Of a DNA stretch of 64,000 nt, positions 1 to 7,958 are shown piece by piece. The stretch comes from CAZADA01 sp964568975. GTDB taxonomy: Bacteria > Pseudomonadota > Alphaproteobacteria > Caulobacterales > Maricaulaceae. The stretch is taken from contig CAZMSO010000012.1 of NCBI GenBank assembly GCA_964568975.1, positions 14,554 through 78,553 on the forward strand, written 5' to 3'. The notes below the pieces were generated by a model that was given only the letters and a program-made list of their open reading frames with translations, was not told the DNA's origin and did no database searches. Position 1 is the first letter of the stretch. Each line of letters starts with the position of its first letter. The position numbers were made by a program, and so were the translations under genes.

Positions 1-106
1 CCGTCGCGTCGGAGGCTTGCTTCAGCCGCAGCAGGGGCGTGTCGCCGATCAAATCAATCACTGAGGAAGCTGTGTGCACAGCCGGGGAGAGGGATTCCAC
101 CGCCAT
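1..106 (-). CDS. cysK: Cysteine synthase, N-terminal fragment (runs off the left edge)
   Basis: Reading the minus strand from an ATG at 106-104 gives 35 codons. They contain IDLIGDTPLLRLKQAS, the conserved N-terminal strand and helix of O-acetylserine sulfhydrylase, the PLP enzyme that makes cysteine from O-acetylserine and sulfide. In the family the catalytic lysine (NPGGSVKDR) follows about 15 residues later, outside the window. The 13 or so residues before the motif are a normal length for CysK. The gene is divergent from the chrR-like gene, with 198 bp between the starts. CysK, CysM and cystathionine beta-synthase share this motif, so the exact paralogue is not certain. Confidence 0.85.
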   Translation of the reverse strand, partial: MAVESLSPAVHTASSVIDLIGDTPLLRLKQASDAT

Positions 107-240
107 GGGAGACGCCTTGTGTGACGGCGCGCTGCGCCCAACGCGGTCGCGAGCCTAGCGCCGTTTCGCGCGCCTTCAAACTGTCAGGCCGGCTTGACGG
201 GATGTGTTGTCAAAAAAATGCGTGCGGCGCGCGCTCGCGG

Positions 241-268
241 TGATCCGCCCGCCGCAGGGGCGCGTACC
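241..268 (+). promoter_or_regulatory. Candidate ECF (RpoE/ChrR-type) promoter for the chrR-like operon
   Basis: TGATCC at 241-246 is followed by exactly 16 bp and then CGTACC at 263-268; the ATG at 305 lies 36 bp further on. TGATCC is the -35 element known for Rhodobacter sphaeroides RpoE. The same TGATCC-N16-CGTACC arrangement occurs ahead of the oppositely oriented photolyase operon (9469-9496). That recurrence is the main support, because a single hexamer would mean little. Confidence 0.6.
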
Positions 269-304
269 GTGGTCAACAAAAACATATCCGGGGGTTCAAG
301 CGCG

Positions 305-958
305 ATGCGCGATGAACTGCATTTTGATTACGCCGCGGGCGCGCTGTCGGACGGGCTCGCGCTGTTAACAGCCACACAGCTGAGCATGCTCGGCGATGCG
401 CGCGCGCGGGTCGCCGACTGGGAGCGGGCGGGCGCGGCTTTGCTGGAGCAAGAGCCGGGGGTTCCCTTGGCGGCGGACGCTCTGACACGGACGCTGTCGG
501 CCCTCGACGGGCCGGCCGCCGACGAGGAGGCGGACCCGCGCACTGCGTCGCTGGAGGACGCCGGCTTCGTCGCCGCCGCGCGCTTCGGGCCGTTGGAGCG
601 GTTGCTCGGCCAGTCGCTGGAGGCGGCGTCCTGGCGCACGGTGATGCCGGGCATGGCGGAGCACCGCCTTGAGGCGGTGTCGAGCCCGACGGAGACCGTA
701 AAGCTCATTCGCTTCGGCGCGGGGCGCAAAATGCTGCTGCACGGCCACCATGGGCGCGAGACCACGCTGATCTTGCGCGGCGGTTATGATGACGAAACGG
801 GCTCCTACACCGCCGGCGACATCACTGTCGCTGACAGTCACGTCGAGCATCAGCCCCAGGTGCACCCCGGCGAGGATTGCTATTGCTTGACCGTCATGGA
901 AGGCGGCGTGGCGGTGCGCAATCCCGTGCGCGAGTTCTTGCGGTATTTTCTGCGCTGA
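305..958 (+). CDS. ChrR-like cupin protein lacking the anti-sigma zinc site
   Basis: 217 aa; ChrR of R. sphaeroides is about 213. The start is the ATG at 305, because the longer frame back to 194 adds unrelated sequence and would begin upstream of the promoter. ChrR normally holds an ECF sigma factor inactive and releases it on singlet oxygen. The anti-sigma domain (about residues 1-70) aligns well around DYAAGALSDGLALLTAT, but the zinc ligands known as His6, His31, Cys35 and Cys38 correspond here to no residue, Gln25, Leu29 and Ala32. The C-terminal cupin keeps its metal site with exact spacing: His146, His148, Glu152, His182 (H141, H143, E147, H177 in ChrR). No sigma gene is adjacent, whereas rpoE and chrR are usually paired. 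It may be a regulon member or decoy rather than a working anti-sigma factor. Confidence 0.85.
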   Translation: MRDELHFDYAAGALSDGLALLTATQLSMLGDARARVADWERAGAALLEQEPGVPLAADALTRTLSALDGPAADEEADPRTASLEDAGFVAAARFGPLERLLGQSLEAASWRTVMPGMAEHRLEAVSSPTETVKLIRFGAGRKMLLHGHHGRETTLILRGGYDDETGSYTAGDITVADSHVEHQPQVHPGEDCYCLTVMEGGVAVRNPVREFLRYFLR

Positions 959-969
959 CCCTGCGCTTC

Positions 970-1039
970 TGACTGCACGCCTGTGACTGCGCGCCTGTGA
1001 CTGCGCGCCTGTGACTGCGCGCCTGTGACTGCGCGCCTG
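970..1039. repeat. Tandem 14-bp repeat, five units, at an assembly gap
   Basis: The unit TGACTGCGCGCCTG is repeated five times head to tail (first unit with one change, GCACG for GCGCG), directly after the chrR-like stop. Two more perfect units lie after the N spacer at 1167-1194. The 55 bp before the gap (1012-1066) is identical to the 55 bp after it (1167-1221). The array lies between two genes of the same operon, so a run of such units could matter for the transcript. The copy number is unreliable because the assembly broke here. Confidence 0.9.
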
Positions 1040-1066
1040 TGGCCGCGCAACGTCCGGCTCATGGGT

Positions 1067-1166
1067 NNNNNNNNNNNNNNNNNNNNNNNNNNNNNNNNNN
1101 NNNNNNNNNNNNNNNNNNNNNNNNNNNNNNNNNNNNNNNNNNNNNNNNNNNNNNNNNNNNNNNNNN
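1067..1166. other. Assembly gap of 100 N
   Basis: Exactly 100 N, the usual placeholder for unknown length. Because 55 bp is duplicated on its two sides, the contigs probably overlap and the real gap may be zero or negative. The whole interval 959-1328 holds only the tandem repeat, the gap and about 110 bp of leader for the next gene. Confidence 0.95.
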
Positions 1167-1328
1167 TGACTGCGCGCCTGTGACTGCGCGCCTGTGGCCG
1201 CGCAACGTCCGGCTCATGGGTGCGGCGTCAAGGGTGTCGCGTCAAGGGCGTGGTGATCCTCGCCCCCCATCCTGGCGTAAAGGAGGGATGTGCGCTTGGT
1301 TGCGCGCGTCTTGGAAGGAGAGACACCC

Positions 1329-2006
1329 ATGGTTGGAACGCCTGTGCGCACCTGGATTGTCGCTGTCCTCGCCGTCATGGTCGGCGCGGCGGGCGCGCTC
1401 GCGACGCCGCCGGACACGGGGCGCATCGCCTTCGATGTTTTGCGCAATGGCAAACCGTTGGGCTCCCACATTGTCAGCTTTGAGACAGTGGACGACGCCC
1501 TGATCGTGACCGTGGACGTTGATCTGAAGGTCAAGATCGGCCCCTTCACGCCGTTCCGCTATCGCCATGACGTGCGCGAGGTGTGGCGGGACGGGCGGCT
1601 CGACACGCTGTCAGCGGAAACGCTTAAAGACGGCGACACCTATGGCCTTGAGGCGCGCCGCCAAGGCGACGGGACGCTTGTTGTGGACGGCCGCGATTAT
1701 CAAGGCGACGCACCGGGCGACATCATCCCCTCGACATGGTGGAACATCGCCGTTCTTGAACAAGACCGCGCGCTCAACAGCGAAAACGGCGAATTGATGG
1801 ACGTTGCGGTGACGTCGCTCGGCCGTGAGACGATCGAAGCCGCCGGACGCGACATTGAGGCGGAGCATTATCGCCTCGAGGCGTCGCTCACCCTCGACCT
1901 CTGGTATGACGACGCCGGGCGCTGGGTGAAATGCGCGTTTGTCGCCCGCGGCTCCGACATTGAGTATGTGCTGGCGGAGCCGGTGAGCGCCCAGGGCGCG
2001 CCCTGA
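1329..2006 (+). CDS. DUF6134-like exported protein of the photolyase cluster
   Basis: 225 aa from the ATG at 1329, preceded by GGAAGGAG at 1312-1319; the GTG at 1290 in the same frame is upstream of this ribosome site and is rejected. Residues about 7-26 (TWIVAVLAVMVGAAGALA) form a signal peptide with an Ala-x-Ala-like cleavage site, so the protein is probably periplasmic. The mature part is rich in beta strand (FDVLRNGKPLGSH, then DLWYDDAGRWVKC), as in DUF6134 proteins found beside bacterial photolyase and ChrR genes. No catalytic motif is recognised. The next gene starts 1 nt after its stop, so the two are translationally coupled. The family call rests on pattern recall and context. Confidence 0.7.
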   Translation: MVGTPVRTWIVAVLAVMVGAAGALATPPDTGRIAFDVLRNGKPLGSHIVSFETVDDALIVTVDVDLKVKIGPFTPFRYRHDVREVWRDGRLDTLSAETLKDGDTYGLEARRQGDGTLVVDGRDYQGDAPGDIIPSTWWNIAVLEQDRALNSENGELMDVAVTSLGRETIEAAGRDIEAEHYRLEASLTLDLWYDDAGRWVKCAFVARGSDIEYVLAEPVSAQGAP

Positions 2007-2007
2007 T

Positions 2008-3576
2008 TTGGGTTCTGAGCCATCGGGTCGTGCGCTGCGCTTGGTGTTGGGCGACCAGCTGAGCGCCGGCGTGTCCTGCCTTGGCGACTGGGGCGACGGC
2101 GATCTACTGCTGATGGCGGAAGTGGACGCTGAGGCCACGTATGTGCGCCATCACAAAAAGAAGCTCGCCTTCGTGTTTGCGGCCATGCGCCAGTTCGCCG
2201 CCGCGCAAGAGGCCCTGGGGCGGGCGGTGCGGTATGTGCGCCTTGATGATCCGGACAACGCCGGCGATCTCCTCAGCGAAGTCCAGCGGGCCTGGGCGGA
2301 GGCTGGACCCTTTGACCGACTGATTGTCACGGAGCCGGGGGAGTGGCGCCTCGCCGAGGAGATGGCGGGTTGGGGCGAGGCGCTCGCTGCGCCTGTGGAG
2401 ATCCGCGATGATGATCGGTTCGTCTGTTCGCGTGCGGATTTCGCGCGTTGGGCTGATGGCCGCAAACAACTGCGCATGGAGTATTTCTACCGCGAGATGC
2501 GGCGCAAAACGGGTCTCTTGATGGAAGGCGACGAGCCCACGGGCGGCCAGTGGAATTACGACGCCGACAACCGCAAAGCGATTGACGCCGATTACACGCC
2601 GCCCCCACGCCGGCGGTTTGAACCCGACGCCGTGACGCAGGAGGTGTTGGACCTTGTGGCTGCGCGGTTCGACAACCATGTCGGTGACCTCGACGAGTTT
2701 GATTGGGGCGTGACTCACGACGACGCACAGGCGGCGCTGGAGCATTTTGTCAGCGATTGTTTGCCCACTTTTGGTGATTACCAAGACGCTATGGCTGCGG
2801 GCGAGCCGTTCCTCAGCCACAGCCTGATCAGCCTTTATCTCAATGTCGGCTTGCTTGATCCGCTCGCCGTGTGTCGCGCGGCGGAGGAGGCCTATCGCGG
2901 CGACCATGCGCCGCTCAACGCCGTTGAAGGCTTTATCCGCCAAATCCTCGGCTGGCGGGAATATGTCCGCGGGATCTACTGGCTTAAAATGCCGGAGTAT
3001 AAAACACTGAATTATCTGGAGGCCGACCGGCCTCTCCCGGACTTTTACTGGACGGGCGACACCGATATGGCTTGCCTCGCCGACGCGATCGGCCAAACCA
3101 AGCGCCACGCCTACGCCCACCACATTCAGCGGCTGATGGTGACGGGCAATTTCGCCTTGCTTACGGGCGTCGCGCCGGAGGCGGTCAACGACTGGTACAT
3201 GGCCGTCTACGCCGACGCTTATGAATGGGTGGAGCTGCCGAACACCCACGGCATGGCGATTTTTGCTGATGGCGGGATTATGGCGTCGAAGCCCTACGCC
3301 GCCTCCGGCGCGTACATTGATCGGATGTCGGATTACTGCCGCGAGTGCCGCTACAGCGTCACGACAAAAACCGGGCCGAAGGCGTGTCCGTTCAATTACC
3401 TCTATTGGGATTTCATGATGCGCCACGAAGACCGCTTGCGCGCCAATCCGCGCATCGGACGCATGTATGGCGCGCTCGACCGTATGGCTGACGCGAAGAA
3501 AGCGACGATCCGCGCTGACGCGAAACGGTTTTTAGAATCCATCGGCCTTGGCGCGCCGCGCCAAGACGCCGCGTAA
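2008..3576 (+). CDS. Fe-S bacterial cryptochrome / (6-4) photolyase (PhrB/CryB type)
   Basis: 522 aa, full length for the FeS-BCP family, which repairs UV (6-4) photoproducts with FAD, a lumazine antenna and a [4Fe-4S] cluster. The N-terminal LRLVLGDQLS (about residues 10-19) is the conserved first strand of the antenna domain. It forces the TTG start at 2008, 1 nt after the previous stop. The four cluster cysteines are Cys356, Cys444, Cys447 and Cys460, exactly six residues downstream of those recalled for Agrobacterium PhrB (350, 438, 441, 454). The FAD-domain stretch GFIRQILGWREYVRG is present. As second gene after the chrR-like gene it should respond to the ECF promoter at 241. A repair role is likelier than a purely signalling cryptochrome, but sequence alone does not separate them. 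Confidence 0.92.
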   Translation: MGSEPSGRALRLVLGDQLSAGVSCLGDWGDGDLLLMAEVDAEATYVRHHKKKLAFVFAAMRQFAAAQEALGRAVRYVRLDDPDNAGDLLSEVQRAWAEAGPFDRLIVTEPGEWRLAEEMAGWGEALAAPVEIRDDDRFVCSRADFARWADGRKQLRMEYFYREMRRKTGLLMEGDEPTGGQWNYDADNRKAIDADYTPPPRRRFEPDAVTQEVLDLVAARFDNHVGDLDEFDWGVTHDDAQAALEHFVSDCLPTFGDYQDAMAAGEPFLSHSLISLYLNVGLLDPLAVCRAAEEAYRGDHAPLNAVEGFIRQILGWREYVRGIYWLKMPEYKTLNYLEADRPLPDFYWTGDTDMACLADAIGQTKRHAYAHHIQRLMVTGNFALLTGVAPEAVNDWYMAVYADAYEWVELPNTHGMAIFADGGIMASKPYAASGAYIDRMSDYCRECRYSVTTKTGPKACPFNYLYWDFMMRHEDRLRANPRIGRMYGALDRMADAKKATIRADAKRFLESIGLGAPRQDAA

Positions 3577-3605
3577 CGCGCTTTGCTCTGGCCTGGGAGA
3601 ACATC

Positions 3606-4415
3606 ATGAAGCCGCAGACGCCAACACCCGCCGACGGCGTCGCTTGGGTCACCGGCGCCAGCTCCGGCATTGGGCTCGAGCTGGTGAAACGTTTGGTCGC
3701 AGACGGCTGGACGGTGGCGATCACGGCGCGGTCGCGCGACACGCTGGAGGCGCTGGCTGCGGACTCCGACGGCCGCATCGTGTCGTTTCCCGCCGACATG
3801 GCCGACGCCGAGGCGGTCGGCCGCACCGTCGCCGCGATCGAGGCGCAGCACGGCCCGATCGCGTTGGCGGTGCTGAACGCGGGCGTCTATTTGCCCGTGA
3901 ACGCGGAAGCGCCGGACCTCGCGCGCTTCAAGACGACCTTCGATGTCAATCTGATGGGGACAGCCGCGGCGTTGTCGGCGCTGAACCCTCTCATGGCGGG
4001 CCGCCGGCGCGGCCATGTCGCCATCGTCGCCTCCGCCACCGGCTTTGGCGGCATGCCGACCGCCGCCGCTTACGGTGCGTCCAAAGCCGCGCTGATCAAC
4101 ATGGCCGAGTGCATGAAAATCGAACTCGACCGCTGGGGCGTTAAAGTCCAAGTGATCACGCCCGGTTTTGTCGAGACCCCGGCCCAGGACGACAACGCGT
4201 TCCCAAAGCCGTTCATGATCTCTGCGGAGGAAGCGGCCAAGCGCATCCACAATGGCCTGACGCGCGATACGTTTGAGATCACCTTCCCCAAGCAATTCAC
4301 CCTGCTCTTGAAGCTGATCTACATGCTGCCGAAGAATTGGTATTTGCCGCTGGTCGCGCGCCAGACCGGTTGGGCGAAGCCTTTGCCCGAGAACGCGCGG
4401 CCATCGTCATCTTAG
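3606..4415 (+). CDS. Short-chain dehydrogenase/reductase
   Basis: 269 aa, classical SDR length. The nucleotide-binding motif is TGASSGIG at residues 16-23, followed by NAG in the LNAGVYLP strand. The catalytic set is Ser143, Tyr156 and Lys160 (YGASK). The C-terminal tail with LLLKLIYMLPKNWYLPL looks amphipathic or membrane-associating, which suits a lipid substrate. It starts 29 bp after the photolyase stop, with GGGAG upstream, and is the last gene of the plus-strand operon. SDRs recur in RpoE/ChrR photolyase clusters; the substrate is unknown and a fatty-acyl or steroid-like alcohol/ketone is only a guess. Confidence 0.85.
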   Translation: MKPQTPTPADGVAWVTGASSGIGLELVKRLVADGWTVAITARSRDTLEALAADSDGRIVSFPADMADAEAVGRTVAAIEAQHGPIALAVLNAGVYLPVNAEAPDLARFKTTFDVNLMGTAAALSALNPLMAGRRRGHVAIVASATGFGGMPTAAAYGASKAALINMAECMKIELDRWGVKVQVITPGFVETPAQDDNAFPKPFMISAEEAAKRIHNGLTRDTFEITFPKQFTLLLKLIYMLPKNWYLPLVARQTGWAKPLPENARPSSS

Positions 4416-4446
4416 ACGTGCGCCGGATCCAGATCAGGCCCGCGCG

Positions 4447-5682
4447 CTAGGCTTTCGTGACGTTGAATTGGCCGACATCAATGCGGCCCGTTTCAAAGCC
4501 AGCTTCGCAATAGGCGAGATAATACCGCCACAGCCGCTGGAACCGGTCGTCAAAGCCGGCGTTGAGCGCGCGCACATCGCTCCACGCGGCGTGGAAGCGC
4601 TGGCCCCACACGCGCAAGGTCCGCGCGTAATCGCGGCCGAATGTCCGGGCGCCGCGCCAGGCGAGGCCCGCGCGCGCCGCTTCGCTGCGGAACCGCGACA
4701 CCGACGGCAACATGCCGCCGGGAAAAATGTGGCGTTGGATGAAGTCCACTTGCCGCCGGTAGGATTTAAACAGATCCTCACGCACAGTGATGACTTGCAA
4801 TGACGCGCCGCCGCCCGGTTTTAAGCGCTCAAACACTTTATCAAAAAAGGTGGGCCAGTAACGTTCGCCGACCGCCTCAAACATTTCGATGGACGCGATT
4901 TTGTCGAACGCACCTTGAACCTCGCGGTAATCAATCAATTGAATGTCGACTTTGTGCGCGAGTTGTTTTTCGAAGATGCGCCGCTTCGCATATTCATATT
5001 GCGACGGGCTGATCGTGACGCCCGTGACGCGCGCGCCGCGTTCGCGCGCGGCGTATTCGGCGAAGCCGCCCCAGCCGCAGCCAATCTCTAAGACGCTGTC
5101 GCGGTCGCTCAAAGCGAGCTGGTCGGCCATCGCACGATATTTCGCGTCTTGGGCGCGCTCGAGGCTGTCGTCAGGCTCCTCAAACAATGCCGACGAATAC
5201 GTCATCGTCTCGTCAAGCCAAAGGCTGTAGAAGTCGTTGCCGAGATCATAATGGGCGAGGATGTTGCGCTTGGAGCCCGCCGGCGTGTTGCGCCGCAGCA
5301 CATGCTGCAGGCGATGCCAAGCGCGCACGAGCCGATCGCCCGCCAGCTCCGCGCGCGCGCCATCCAAATTCTGTGACCACACGGCCAAAGTCTGGGCGAG
5401 GTCATCGCTGTCCCAATCGCCGGCGATGTAGCTTTCCGCAAAACCGAGGGCGCCGCTCGCCAAGATGCGCCGGCCAAGACGCCAATTGCGCAGGACCATG
5501 CGCCCTTCCGCGCCGGGCTCTGCGCCTTGAAAGCGCAGCGTGCGCCCGTCAGGCAGCGTCACGAGCAAGCTGCCCACCCGAAACCGCAGCGCCGCACGCG
5601 CAGCAAGCTTAAACGCTAAGGGCGCGCCACGCAGCGCGTTGACGCTTTCTGGGGTCGCGATCATCGCTGGCGCATCAGTCAT
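4447..5682 (-). CDS. cfa: Cyclopropane-fatty-acyl-phospholipid synthase (or related lipid C-methylase)
   Basis: 411 aa. The SAM-binding motif VLEIGCGWGG lies at residues 197-206, followed by the family signatures EMFEAVGERYWPTFF and DFIQRHIFPGGMLPS. The enzyme transfers a methyl group from SAM to the double bond of a phospholipid acyl chain at the inner membrane. It is last in the minus-strand operon photolyase - FAD protein - DUF1365 - cfa, 52 bp after DUF1365. In R. sphaeroides, as I recall, homologues of this gene and DUF1365 (RSP_1091, RSP_1090) are in the sigma-E regulon, are needed for singlet-oxygen-induced ChrR turnover, and are linked to furan fatty acid formation. A furan-pathway methylase is therefore an alternative to true CFA synthase. 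Confidence 0.9.
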   Translation of the reverse strand: MTDAPAMIATPESVNALRGAPLAFKLAARAALRFRVGSLLVTLPDGRTLRFQGAEPGAEGRMVLRNWRLGRRILASGALGFAESYIAGDWDSDDLAQTLAVWSQNLDGARAELAGDRLVRAWHRLQHVLRRNTPAGSKRNILAHYDLGNDFYSLWLDETMTYSSALFEEPDDSLERAQDAKYRAMADQLALSDRDSVLEIGCGWGGFAEYAARERGARVTGVTISPSQYEYAKRRIFEKQLAHKVDIQLIDYREVQGAFDKIASIEMFEAVGERYWPTFFDKVFERLKPGGGASLQVITVREDLFKSYRRQVDFIQRHIFPGGMLPSVSRFRSEAARAGLAWRGARTFGRDYARTLRVWGQRFHAAWSDVRALNAGFDDRFQRLWRYYLAYCEAGFETGRIDVGQFNVTKA

Positions 5683-5734
5683 GGGAAGCCCCCCTCACAC
5701 TCAGCCGCTGACGGATCTGCGGCGCTCACAACAC

Positions 5735-6601
5735 TTAAACGGGCCCGCGCGGACCGTCAGGCGCGGCCCGCAGCCCAAGGCCGGATGGATCTAACGCCGC
5801 GACGCTCACCGGCGCCGGCGGCGGGGGGCGGCGGTGATAGCGCGCCCCCTTCATCACCAATCGCAGGGCTTCGCCATGGATTGCGCCGATCACTTTGAGC
5901 GTCATCAGCGGCATGCTGACAAACACCCGCGCCAGCGTTGCGTCGTTCAACGCCGTGCGCGCGGCGGTCTGGGTGGCGATGAACACCTCGCGATCCTCCA
6001 GCGCGTAGCGGATCGCCAGCGCAAAACGCTCCGCCGGCGGGCGCAGCGTGAAGCGATATTGTCCCTCTGCGGGAAAGAAGGGCGAGACGTGAAAGATTTT
6101 CGGCGCGGCGTGGCCGGCCGGGCCCTGGGCCTCCGGCGTGGCCGCCGCCCCCGGCAGCGCGGCCGCGTAGGCGTGCTGATCCCCAAAGGTGTTGTGCACC
6201 TCATAAATCACGCCGCGGGCGGTCCCGTCAGGCCCATAGCCGAACCAGATGGACAGCGGGTTGAACACATAGCCAAGCACGCGCGGGAAGCACAAAAGCC
6301 GGATCGGCCCGCCCTCAAGGGCGACGCCGGCTTGGGCGAACGCCGCTTCCGCCCAAGGCCGCAGCGGCGCGTCCGCCCGCGCGCCATGGTCGCGACGGTG
6401 GAAGCTGAAGATGTTGAAGCGGTCCACAGAAAACAAACGCGCCTGGCGCGCCGCCTCAGGGAGCCGATCAATGTCGAGAAAAAGCGAGGCGATGCGGTAG
6501 CGGAACTGATGCGTGAAGGGCGCGCGTCGCTCATGGAGCGTGCGCCCGACATAAAGGCCGGCCGCCGGCGGCGCGGCGGGGAAAGGCGCGACGCGGCCCA
6601 T
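5735..6601 (-). CDS. DUF1365 family protein
   Basis: 288 aa from the ATG at 6601, which overlaps the upstream stop by 1 nt (TGATG); a GTG at 6604 is the alternative. DUF1365 signatures are clear: LYVGRTLHERR near the N terminus, then LLCFPRVLGYVFNPLSIWFGY and YEVHNTFGD. The biochemical function is not established. The family almost always sits between a flavin amine-oxidase-like gene and a CFA-like gene, as here, so a shared step in acyl-chain modification of membrane lipids is the best inference. The C terminus is proline- and arginine-rich. Confidence 0.9.
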   Translation of the reverse strand: MGRVAPFPAAPPAAGLYVGRTLHERRAPFTHQFRYRIASLFLDIDRLPEAARQARLFSVDRFNIFSFHRRDHGARADAPLRPWAEAAFAQAGVALEGGPIRLLCFPRVLGYVFNPLSIWFGYGPDGTARGVIYEVHNTFGDQHAYAAALPGAAATPEAQGPAGHAAPKIFHVSPFFPAEGQYRFTLRPPAERFALAIRYALEDREVFIATQTAARTALNDATLARVFVSMPLMTLKVIGAIHGEALRLVMKGARYHRRPPPPAPVSVAALDPSGLGLRAAPDGPRGPV

Positions 6602-7932
6602 CACGCGGCCGTCGCTTCAACGGACCTCGGTCCCCAGGGGCCGCCGTCCACGTCGCCTTCGACAAAGTCCCACGGGATCCGGCCCCCAAGCCGCAGCGCC
6701 ACGCGTAAGCCAGCGCGCACGGCGTCTTCGTGGAAGCCATAGCCCAGCCAGGCGCCGGCGAACCATGTGCGTCGCACGCCTTGAACGGCGTTGAATCGCT
6801 GCTGGGCGGCGATGGCCGGCCCGTCGAATTGGGGATGGTCATAAGCGTGTTCGCTGAACACCAACGCGGGATCAAAGCTCTGATGGGGGTTCAGCGTGAC
6901 GTAAAGCGGCCGAGCAGGGTCGAGGCCTTGCAGCCGGTTCATGTCGTAGGTGACTTGGGCTGGTCCGCCCGCAGGATCGATGCGGTAATTCCACGCCGCT
7001 TGCGCACGCCGCGCCGCCGGCCGCGCCACCGGATCGCGGTGCAGCACGGCGCGGTTGGCGGCGAAGCGTATGGCGCTTAACAGCGCGCGCTCCTGCGTCG
7101 AGGGGTCGGCGAGAAGCCCAAGGGCTTGGTCGGAGTGGCAGGCGAGTATGACCTCGTCATAGCTGGCCGTCTGGGCCCCGGCGTCCGTCAGCACTGGCCG
7201 CGCGCCCGCCCGCGACAGATTGACCGCCTCGCGCCCGGTCTTCAGCCGCGGGCCGAGCGCTTCGGCGATGGCGCGCACATAAGCGCGGCTGCCGCCCTCC
7301 ACTGTGCGCCATTGGCGGCGTTTGGCGTGCATCAGGCGGTGATTGTCGAAGAAGCGAATGACGGTCGCAGCCGGTTGCGCGGCCATGGCCTCAGGCGTGC
7401 TTGACCAAATCGCTGCGCCCATGGGCAACAGATACTGGGCGCGGAACGCTGCGCTGAAGCGGTGACGATCAAGATAAGCCTCCAGCGTCTCGTCGCGCAG
7501 GCGCCCCGCCGCTAAATCCGCGCGGGCTTGGCGGTTGAAACGCAGCACCTCGCCCAACATGCCGAGAAAGGCCGGGTTCGCCAGATTGCGCGGCTGAGCA
7601 AACAGGCCCTCCGCGTTGGAGCTCCACTCCAAACCCGGACCGCCGTCAGGGCTGGGATTGGAGAAGCCAAAACTCATATCGCTGGCGAAGGAGGCGACGC
7701 CAAGCGCCTCGAACAGCTTGATCAGATTGGGATAATTCCCGTCATTGAACACAATGAAGCCTGTGTCGACAGCGATCGGAACGCCGTCATAGACGATGTC
7801 GACGGTGTTGGCGTGGCCGCCGGCGCGCCCGCGCGCCTCCCACACCTCAATGTCGGCGACGTCTTTCAGCGCATACGCCGCGCTAAGGCCCGCCGCGCCT
7901 GCGCCCACAATGGCGATCCGTTTGCGATCCAT
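6601..7932 (-). CDS. FAD/NAD(P)-binding amine-oxidase-like protein
   Basis: 443 aa. Two in-frame ATGs exist. AAGG abuts the first (7941) but stands 9 nt from the second (7932), so 7932 is preferred. The dinucleotide-binding loop VGAGAAGLSAAYAL starts at about residue 9, followed by the FAD motif ARGRAGGHANTV and VDTGFIVFND, typical of the flavin-containing amine oxidase family found beside DUF1365 and CFA genes. The neighbours suggest desaturation or oxidation of a membrane acyl chain rather than an amine substrate. It starts 27 bp after the photolyase stop and ends overlapping the DUF1365 start. Confidence 0.87.
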   Translation of the reverse strand: MDRKRIAIVGAGAAGLSAAYALKDVADIEVWEARGRAGGHANTVDIVYDGVPIAVDTGFIVFNDGNYPNLIKLFEALGVASFASDMSFGFSNPSPDGGPGLEWSSNAEGLFAQPRNLANPAFLGMLGEVLRFNRQARADLAAGRLRDETLEAYLDRHRFSAAFRAQYLLPMGAAIWSSTPEAMAAQPAATVIRFFDNHRLMHAKRRQWRTVEGGSRAYVRAIAEALGPRLKTGREAVNLSRAGARPVLTDAGAQTASYDEVILACHSDQALGLLADPSTQERALLSAIRFAANRAVLHRDPVARPAARRAQAAWNYRIDPAGGPAQVTYDMNRLQGLDPARPLYVTLNPHQSFDPALVFSEHAYDHPQFDGPAIAAQQRFNAVQGVRRTWFAGAWLGYGFHEDAVRAGLRVALRLGGRIPWDFVEGDVDGGPWGPRSVEATAA

Positions 7933-7958
7933 GAGCGACATCCTTCAGGGGCGCGGCG

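Noticed and set aside
194..304. Longer N terminus of the chrR-like protein from 194
   Set aside because: It would include the candidate promoter and its sequence is unlike ChrR; the conserved domain starts at the ATG at 305.
970..1194. Possible CRISPR array
   Set aside because: The 14-bp units are adjacent with no spacers and no cas genes are present; it is a simple tandem repeat.
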